From contig NZ_CP085301.1 in assembly GCF_020700235.1 (NCBI RefSeq), positions 744,001-808,000 on the forward strand: a DNA stretch of 64,000 bases. Direction: 5' to 3'. The first letter of the stretch is position 1. Every line of letters begins with the position of its first letter. The position numbers were made by a program, and so were the translations under genes. This DNA comes from Haladaptatus pallidirubidus. GTDB taxonomy: Archaea; Halobacteriota; Halobacteria; Halobacteriales; Haladaptataceae. Shown here piece after piece: positions 58,941-64,000 of the stretch. The notes under the pieces are model-generated. The model made no database searches and was not told the DNA's origin. It worked only from the letters and a program-made list of their open reading frames with translations.

Positions 58941-59732
58941 CTATTCGAGAGAGGTGGAAATTTCGCGGGAGATCCGTGACCGAGTTCGCTGTTCGACGCG
59001 CAGGTCGCGGAACACGGCTTCCGCGCTTTCCGCCGCATCTTTCTCGATTTCGAACTCGCAGTTGTATCCCACATCCGCGAGCAGAAGGGGGTGGGCCGGT
59101 GCGGTCGGAACGCCGTCCGGCCCGGAAAGCGGTTTTGAAGAGAGGACGCGCTCGATTTTCGCCATCGGCGCGTTCCCCACGGCGATTCCGTGGACGAGCG
59201 AGACAACTCGGCGAACCAGATTACGGGCGAAGCCTCCCGCACGAAGCGTGAAGACGAGATAGTCGCCGTCCTGGAGGACGTGAATGTCGAGGTCGCGGAC
59301 GGTGCCGTCCTCGTCCGGCGTCAGGTTGTGGAAATCGTTCTCGCCAGAGAGTCGCTCGCTCGCGTCTTTCGCCAGCGCGAGGTTCGCCGTCGGCGCGTAG
59401 CAGTGATAGACGTACTCCCGATAGTAAGCGTCGTGGGTCGCGTGAAACTCCGGGACGACGTTCGTGCTGGCCCACGCACGAATCGACCCCGGTAGTTCGC
59501 TGTTGAACGCCGACGGGGTGAGCCAGTCGGGACAGTCGAACGCGACGGTCTGGGAAAGCGCGGAGACCCCGGCGTCAGTTCTTCCCGCGGCGGCGTACCC
59601 CTCCGGCACGATATCGGCGACGCCGAGGGCTCGAAGCGCGTCGAACATCGCATCCTCTATGGTCGGGACATCCGGCTGACGCTGAAATCCGTAGAACGGA
59701 CGGCCGTCGTAAGCAACTCGAAAGGCGCGCAT
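58941..59732 (-). CDS. truA: tRNA pseudouridine synthase A
   Basis: This 263-residue enzyme makes pseudouridine at tRNA positions 38-40. It opens MRAFRVAYDGRPFYGFQRQPDVPTIED and has the catalytic Asp in AAGRTDAGVSAL, then HDAYYREYVYHC and FARNLVRRVVSLVHGIAVG. The ATG at 59732 is the conserved start. It is followed by translation-linked genes on the same strand (PP-loop, PDCD5, rps19e). It ends before the frameshifted small gene. Confidence 0.96.
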   Translation of the reverse strand: MRAFRVAYDGRPFYGFQRQPDVPTIEDAMFDALRALGVADIVPEGYAAAGRTDAGVSALSQTVAFDCPDWLTPSAFNSELPGSIRAWASTNVVPEFHATHDAYYREYVYHCYAPTANLALAKDASERLSGENDFHNLTPDEDGTVRDLDIHVLQDGDYLVFTLRAGGFARNLVRRVVSLVHGIAVGNAPMAKIERVLSSKPLSGPDGVPTAPAHPLLLADVGYNCEFEIEKDAAESAEAVFRDLRVEQRTRSRISREISTSLE

Positions 59733-59891
59733 CTCCAGTTCGTACACGCGGGATGGCTTTAGTTCGTTGCATGCTACCGCGCAGAACGGGGTCGTTGCGG
59801 AAACGAATCGAAAAAGCAGCCATCGATTGACTCGTACCGAGTGCAGTATCGGCTCCCCCACACGACGAGCGAACGTCTAGCAGGCACTGCG

Positions 59892-60491
59892 TTATCGTGG
59901 TGTGAGAAACCCTGTAACGTAGGTTTGTTCGTGCGCGGGGAACACGTCGTTCACTGCGTCAGCGCCGTGTTCGTCCGCGAGGAGGGAACGCAGTTCTCCC
60001 TCGTAGTCGGCCTTGCGAATCTCGTCGCTCGGCCCGGATTCCACGTCGAGATTCGCCCTGACGAGCGAATCGACCGCACCGCGACCGAACCCGGAGAGGG
60101 GGACGATGTAGTCGATTTCATAGCGGTCTTCGAGGCTTTGGGCTTGTGCGCGTGAAACCGTCGGCACGCGGTCGTCCCGGCGTGTGCCGTCCGCGACCGC
60201 GTCGAACCGCATGCTGGCAACGGTTTCCAAGGCGTGCAGGTGAACCTGTTGAATACCGTTTCGCGGGTAGCCGTTCTCAACCATCTGTTCAACCGCGGTG
60301 GTAGCCACATCGCGGTCGAGTTCGACCGCTTCGAAGTCGAAGCCGGTGGCTTCCGCGGTGTCGCGGGCGTGCTTCCAGTCGTCTGCGACGCCGAAGTGAG
60401 CCGTGACGAGCGTTACGTCGTAAAAGTCGTTCAACAGGAGGGCGGCGAGCGTCGAGTCCTTTCCCCCGCTGTAGAGGAGTCCGAGTTCCAT
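59892..60491 (-). CDS. PP-loop ATPase (possible RNA- or wobble-modification enzyme)
   Basis: This 199-residue N-type ATP pyrophosphatase has the PP-loop SGGKDST at residues 8-14 in LLYSGGKDSTLAALLL. The middle DAVADGTRRDDRVPTVSRAQAQSLEDRYEIDYIVPLSGFGRG and the tail are typical of haloarchaeal PP-loop (alpha-hydrolase) proteins. It could adenylate a tRNA base or a small molecule. No zinc-binding Cys cluster is seen, so it is not a TtuA/Ncs6-type thiolase. It is adjacent to the PDCD5 gene with 1 nt between the coding regions. Confidence 0.8.
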   Translation of the reverse strand: MELGLLYSGGKDSTLAALLLNDFYDVTLVTAHFGVADDWKHARDTAEATGFDFEAVELDRDVATTAVEQMVENGYPRNGIQQVHLHALETVASMRFDAVADGTRRDDRVPTVSRAQAQSLEDRYEIDYIVPLSGFGRGAVDSLVRANLDVESGPSDEIRKADYEGELRSLLADEHGADAVNDVFPAHEQTYVTGFLTPR

Positions 60492-60492
60492 C

Positions 60493-60834
60493 TCAGCGGC
60501 GTTTGATGTTGAAGCTCTTTTTGTCGGGCTTCAGTTCGCGGAGGAGTTCTTTCATCTTCTGGTCGTCTATTTTCCCGTTGATACGCCCGCTCTGGGCGAT
60601 GGCGAGTATTTGCTGTTCGACCTGTTCTGCGAACTGCGGTTTGCTCATCCGAACCGAGTTTAGCCGTTTTCGAGCACCGTCGGTGAGATACTGTCGGAGC
60701 AGGGCTTGTTTTTGCGCGTCTGCTTGCTGTTGGGCCTGTTGCTGGGCCTCCTCTTGCTGTTTTTGGTCTTGCAGTTCCTCCATTTTCTTCTGTCGAAGCT
60801 CTTCCAGTCGGTCGTCGTCAGGACTTCCACTCAT
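60493..60834 (-). CDS. PDCD5-like DNA-binding protein
   Basis: This 113-residue protein of the PDCD5/TFAR19 family has a long Gln/Glu/Lys-rich helix ([40 protein letters not shown]) and the conserved core [51 protein letters not shown]. Archaeal members bind nucleic acids; a translation link is suggested by neighbouring rps19e. It is coupled to the PP-loop gene downstream on the minus strand. Confidence 0.92.
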   Translation of the reverse strand: MSGSPDDDRLEELRQKKMEELQDQKQQEEAQQQAQQQADAQKQALLRQYLTDGARKRLNSVRMSKPQFAEQVEQQILAIAQSGRINGKIDDQKMKELLRELKPDKKSFNIKRR

Positions 60835-61200
60835 GCCTTATCACTTCGTTACCGCGCACGACCAAAAACAATTACGGAGGACAGCGTTCGACTGGTTCGA
60901 GAAAATCGGTCTGAATGTTCTGGATTCGGATTTCCGAAGGAGCCGAAATCGACGCACCCGGCTCGAGGACGTGCGGCGTAGACGGTTCGCGCGACCGGCG
61001 CGAACCGTCCGAGTGCCCGGGGAAGAATGGGGACGACGAGGGCGAGTGCGCCGACCGTTGGCGCACTCGTCCGCATGCGGTTGTTTGTTGTCGTGATTTG
61101 GGTCACAAGAGCCAGTTACAGGAAATGAAAGCCTGCAAAAGCCGCGCAGAGCCGCAACTAATCAGATAAAAACCAATAGCCGAAGACGGAAATCGCGTCG
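60835..61200. other. 366-bp gap with two hairpins
   Basis: No gene is supported. It holds GACGGTTCGCGC-GACCG-GCGCGAACCGTC (60981-61009, perfect 12-bp stem) and CGAGTGCGCC-GACCGTT-GGCGCACTCG (61043-61069, perfect 10-bp stem). The second is followed by CCGCATGCGGTT, as in the carB-upstream gap, where CCGCCTGCGGTT follows a GGGCGAGTGCG hairpin. Confidence 0.75.
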
Positions 61201-61656
61201 TTACGCGTAGCGTTCGAGTTCCGGGCGGTCGAGGTCGGACATGACCTCACCGGCCGTGTCGTCGAGGAAACTGCGGCCCTCGCCGGTGACTTCGCGGCCG
61301 CGGCTCTCGCTGGAACTGATGAAGCCCTTCTCTTCGAGCTGCTGGAGGATGGTTCGGATGATCTTCTTGCTCCCGTCGGCGCGGTGTGCTGGCGCGACGG
61401 CGTAGCGGTTCGAACCGGATTTGCTGTCGCCGTACTCGGTCGAAAGGCGCTCGACACCGACCGGGCCGCTCATGGCGACCTTGCGGAGGAGACTACCTGC
61501 GCGGATGTACCAGAAGTTGTCCTGTTCCGGCGGCAGTTCGCGCTGTGCACCGGTTTTGGCGAACTCGAACCAGTCGGGCTCGTCGATTCGATCCTCAAGC
61601 TCGTCGGCAAGCGCCTCGATGAGCGCGTCGGCCGGAACGTCGTAGAGCGTCGTCAT
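61201..61656 (-). CDS. rps19e: 30S ribosomal protein S19e
   Basis: This 151-residue protein of the archaeal/eukaryotic eS19 family is part of the small ribosomal subunit. Conserved segments are TLYDVPADALIEALADELEDRI, NFWYIRAGSLLRKVAMSGPVGVERLSTEYG, KIIRTILQQLEEKGFI and the winged-helix-like core. It is acidic for a ribosomal protein, as expected in haloarchaea. The ATG at 61656 is the family start. Confidence 0.97.
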   Translation of the reverse strand: MTTLYDVPADALIEALADELEDRIDEPDWFEFAKTGAQRELPPEQDNFWYIRAGSLLRKVAMSGPVGVERLSTEYGDSKSGSNRYAVAPAHRADGSKKIIRTILQQLEEKGFISSSESRGREVTGEGRSFLDDTAGEVMSDLDRPELERYA

Positions 61657-61872
61657 ACGATTGGATTCCCTTCGGCGGCGTTTAAAGCCATCGTTACGGA
61701 CTTCGGACGAGGGTCGCTCGATGGCTGCCTCTGCTATCGATTCCGCTCGCCGTGGGCTTTCCGAACCATCGAAATCAGAACGGCGAACGGGAACGTTCAA
61801 GTGCGGAACCGACTCCGGGATACGACGGGACAGAGGGAGCCACCGGTAAATAGCCTCAGTGGGCCATCCGAA

Positions 61873-62916
61873 CTACCGCGGTAATTCTCCATTGGCATTG
61901 TCGGCCTCCAACATCGCCGTCGTCACCCCGCCGAGCATTGTCGGAAGCCAGTAGGTTGCCCCGCGGTGGATGACCGCCGCCGCCCCCGCCGTCGCCGCAG
62001 TGACGCCCGTGATGGGTACGAGCAGGAGCACCAGCGCCGCCTCTACGCCGCCGAGTCCCCCCGGAAGGGGTGCAACACCCGCGATACTCCCAATCGGGAC
62101 GATGAACAGCACCGCCGCGAATGGAACGGGGTGACCGAGCGAGTAGAGCGAGAGCCACAGCGAGAGGGACGAAAGAAGCCATCCGAACGCGGAAAAGAAC
62201 AGGGCGAGCAAGAGACCGCGGCGGTCGCCCGCGATTCGCTCGATCGTCCCGAAAAAGCCCTGAATCCGCCGTTTGACGGCGGGTTTCGTGGTCGGGGTCA
62301 CGGGGGGAACAACGCGTGCAACGAGTCCGACCGCGGGGACGACGACGCCCGCGACACTCGACCCCAATCGGTTTCGACGACGCCACGCGAACACCACCAC
62401 GATGGGAACGGAAAGCGCCAACGCCACGATGGAGAGCGCGACCAGTTCGACCGTGCTGCCGAGCGTCAGCACCGTCGTGTAGTAGGCGATGCCGACCAGT
62501 GCGAACGAGATGGAGGGAACGAAATTGATGGAGTCCACGGTTGCGATAGCGCCGAGGCTCGTCTCGTACTCGGCATCGGTGACCCGCGAGATAAGCAGGG
62601 CGGTGAACGGCTCGCCACCCGCCTGTCCGAACGGCGTCACGTTGTTTGCGAACGTCGCTCCCGCGTAGAGGAAGAACGCCCGGAGAGGCGAGGTGTGAAC
62701 GCCGAGGATACCGAGAACGGTTCGGAGGGACATCGCCCACGAGAACAGCCAGAGGACAGCCACGACCGCGACGGCGGCGACGATTCGCGCGTCGGCCATC
62801 GACAGCGCCGACACCACGTGGTCGATACCGACGATGGAGAAAACGACCAACAGGACGGCGACTGCGGCGACGAATCCGACCGTCACCGTTCGCAGGTCAC
62901 CTAAATCAAGGCGCAT
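61873..62916 (-). CDS. UPF0104 / lysylphosphatidylglycerol synthase-like membrane protein
   Basis: This 347-residue polytopic membrane protein has about eight helices. It has the conserved UPF0104 elements FFLYAGATFANNVTPFGQAGGEPFTALLISR, PLPGGLGGVEAALVLLLVP and AAVIHRGATYWLPTMLGG. The family includes the flippase-like part of MprF, and haloarchaeal members of unknown substrate are common. The ATG at 62916 begins MRLDLGDLRTVTV. It diverges from thiL (87 nt apart). Confidence 0.92.
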   Translation of the reverse strand: MRLDLGDLRTVTVGFVAAVAVLLVVFSIVGIDHVVSALSMADARIVAAVAVVAVLWLFSWAMSLRTVLGILGVHTSPLRAFFLYAGATFANNVTPFGQAGGEPFTALLISRVTDAEYETSLGAIATVDSINFVPSISFALVGIAYYTTVLTLGSTVELVALSIVALALSVPIVVVFAWRRRNRLGSSVAGVVVPAVGLVARVVPPVTPTTKPAVKRRIQGFFGTIERIAGDRRGLLLALFFSAFGWLLSSLSLWLSLYSLGHPVPFAAVLFIVPIGSIAGVAPLPGGLGGVEAALVLLLVPITGVTAATAGAAAVIHRGATYWLPTMLGGVTTAMLEADNANGELPR

Positions 62917-63003
62917 CAATTATCAGTTTTCACCTATCAGCGAGACTGCTTGAAGCCAGCGAAGACCGTTCAGCTTTTTTCCCGGCGCGATAGAACGACC
63001 GAT

Positions 63004-63876
63004 ATGGACGAACGGGCCGCGCTCAAACTGCTGGCGGGAAAACTCCCCGACGCGGGCGACGACGCGGCGGTCGTGGACGGACTAGTGATAACAACCGACA
63101 TGCTCCACGAGACGACGGACTTCCCGACGGGAACGGAAAGATACACCGCCGGATGGCGCGCGGTCGGTGCCTCCCTCTCGGATGTCGCGGCGATGGGGGC
63201 AAAAGCGGTCGCCGCCGTCGCCGTCTACGCCGACGCCGGGTTCGACCGCGACGAACTCGAAGCGTTCGTCGCGGGTGCGAGCGACGTGTGTGAATCGGTC
63301 GACGCACGCTACGTCGGCGGCGACCTCGATACGTTCGCGGAGTTCACCGCGACGACGACAGCACTGGGTCGAACCGACGACCCGGTTCTTCGCTCGGGGG
63401 CGCGGCCCGGAGACGTGCTGTGCGTGACCGGAACGTTGGGTCGGAGCGGGGCGGCTCTTCGATTGTTCGAGGACGGAGAAACCGAGCGCGCAAACGACCT
63501 CTTTCGCTTTGAGCCACGAGTCGCCGCAGGACGGGCCCTCGCGCCCTACGCAACCGCGATGATGGATTCGAGTGACGGTCTCGCGCGGTCGGTTCACCAA
63601 CTTTCCGAAGCGAGCGACTGCGGGTTCTCCCTCGATAGCGATGCTGTTCCAGTCGCAGAAAGCGTCCGTGAAGTCGCGGAAAACGAAGACGACGAACGCG
63701 CGTTGAGCCTCTTTTTCGGCGAAGATTTCGAACTGGTGCTGACGCTTCCGGAAGACCACGTTTCCGCGGCAAGAAAAGCCTCGCCGACGCCGATTTTCGT
63801 CGTCGGCACGGTAACCGATTCGGGAGTGACGATGGACGGCGAACCGCTTCCCGACCGTGGGTACACTCACGGATAA
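63004..63876 (+). CDS. thiL: Thiamine-monophosphate kinase
   Basis: This 290-residue kinase phosphorylates thiamine monophosphate to the diphosphate cofactor. It is of the AIR-synthase fold: MDERAALKLLAGKLPDAGDDAAVVDGLVITTDMLHETTDFP (two DD motifs), ADAGFDRDELEAFVAGASDVCESVDARYVGGDL and MMDSSDGLARSVHQLSEAS. It starts at the ATG at 63004. It is somewhat shorter at the N-terminus than bacterial ThiL, as in other haloarchaea. The gene lies between a UPF0104 protein and a membrane protein. Confidence 0.94.
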   Translation: MDERAALKLLAGKLPDAGDDAAVVDGLVITTDMLHETTDFPTGTERYTAGWRAVGASLSDVAAMGAKAVAAVAVYADAGFDRDELEAFVAGASDVCESVDARYVGGDLDTFAEFTATTTALGRTDDPVLRSGARPGDVLCVTGTLGRSGAALRLFEDGETERANDLFRFEPRVAAGRALAPYATAMMDSSDGLARSVHQLSEASDCGFSLDSDAVPVAESVREVAENEDDERALSLFFGEDFELVLTLPEDHVSAARKASPTPIFVVGTVTDSGVTMDGEPLPDRGYTHG

Positions 63877-63905
63877 GAGACAGAAGACGCAAAGCGGTGA
63901 AACGG

Positions 63906-64000
63906 TTAGGAGATGATTTGAATCGGGGTCGGGGTAAAACAGAGCAGTCCGATGACGAACGTCAACACGCCCAGTAGCTTTCTGCGCGGGTCGAGTTCGT
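63906..64000 (-). CDS. C-terminal end of a membrane protein (possible M50 site-2 protease)
   Basis: Only the last 30 or so codons are visible: ELDPRRKLLGVLTFVIGLLCFTPTPIQIIS then stop. It has one hydrophobic helix. I recall a site-2 protease (M50) gene beside thiL in other haloarchaea, ending in a similar hydrophobic stretch, but with so little sequence the identity is uncertain. Confidence 0.55.
   Translation of the reverse strand, partial: ELDPRRKLLGVLTFVIGLLCFTPTPIQIIS

Noticed and set aside
60503..61096. Cys-rich plus-strand frame over PDCD5
   Set aside because: Antisense of the Gln-rich helix of PDCD5, which produces the Cys and Leu runs.
1..64000. CRISPR array, insertion sequence or rRNA
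   Set aside because: No regularly spaced direct repeats, no transposase domain and no rRNA segments were seen on either strand.

Overview
This 64 kb window comes from the chromosome of an extremely halophilic archaeon (class Halobacteria). The evidence is the strongly acidic predicted proteome, archaeal-type informational genes (DnaG primase, aIF5B, Rps19e, Nob1, PAN, GatD, PDCD5), the ubiquitin-like modifier SAMP1, Tat signals on exported proteins, PGF-CTERM surface proteins and several families seen only in haloarchaea. A genus cannot be fixed from sequence reading alone; a Haladaptatus-like genome is only a guess. There is one tRNA (Ile, GAU), no rRNA, no CRISPR array and no intact transposase.

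Layout. 0-3.3 kb: a cut-off potassium channel diverging from two tandem TrkA-C (RCK-like) proteins. 3.4-7.2 kb: samp1-surE, then gatD with a GNAT gene. 7.2-16 kb: regulators, two DUF1405 membrane paralogues on either side of pdxS, a solo CARF-like regulator, and a sodium:solute symporter with its DUF3311 partner. 16-26 kb: a TIM-barrel isomerase, dnaG, GNAT, DUF92, then two cis-prenyltransferase-family genes with complementary motif losses that flank a divergent pair of beta-helix proteins. 26-33 kb: cspA, hemA, phhB, cyclophilin, a PGF-CTERM protein, cytochrome P450. 33-36 kb: small lipoprotein and membrane proteins, tRNA-Ile, fxsA and a hairpin-rich gap. 36-44 kb: carB and carA separated by three genes, two of them Tat-exported, including a peptidoglycan-type amidase; a divergent Lrp-family regulator lies beside carA. 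44-53 kb: PHP, lipid kinase, pdaD, aIF5B, PRC-barrel-nob1, CPBP protease, surface protein, pgi. 54-64 kb: pan, pepF, an M28 peptidase, a frameshifted gene, truA, a PP-loop ATPase, PDCD5, rps19e, a UPF0104 protein, thiL and the tail of another membrane protein.

Most of the window is core genome: pyrimidine/arginine precursor synthesis (carA/carB), tetrapyrrole entry (hemA), PLP and thiamine (pdxS, thiL), polyprenyl carrier lipid synthesis, protein turnover and translation. The accessory islands are the beta-helix pair (21.3-24.9 kb), the small-protein cluster (33.4-34.5 kb), the exported proteins in the carA-carB interval (39.2-42.4 kb) and four GC-rich hairpin-laden gaps.

The most interesting signals are: the split cis-prenyltransferase pair (one keeps the catalytic DGNRR, the other keeps the C-terminal RxG); the exported murein-amidase-like protein in an organism without murein; a perfect TTACGA/TCGTAA palindrome between carA and the Lrp gene, with the same half-sites two helical turns apart at the carB promoter; and repeated families of intergenic hairpins whose arms are conserved while the loops vary.
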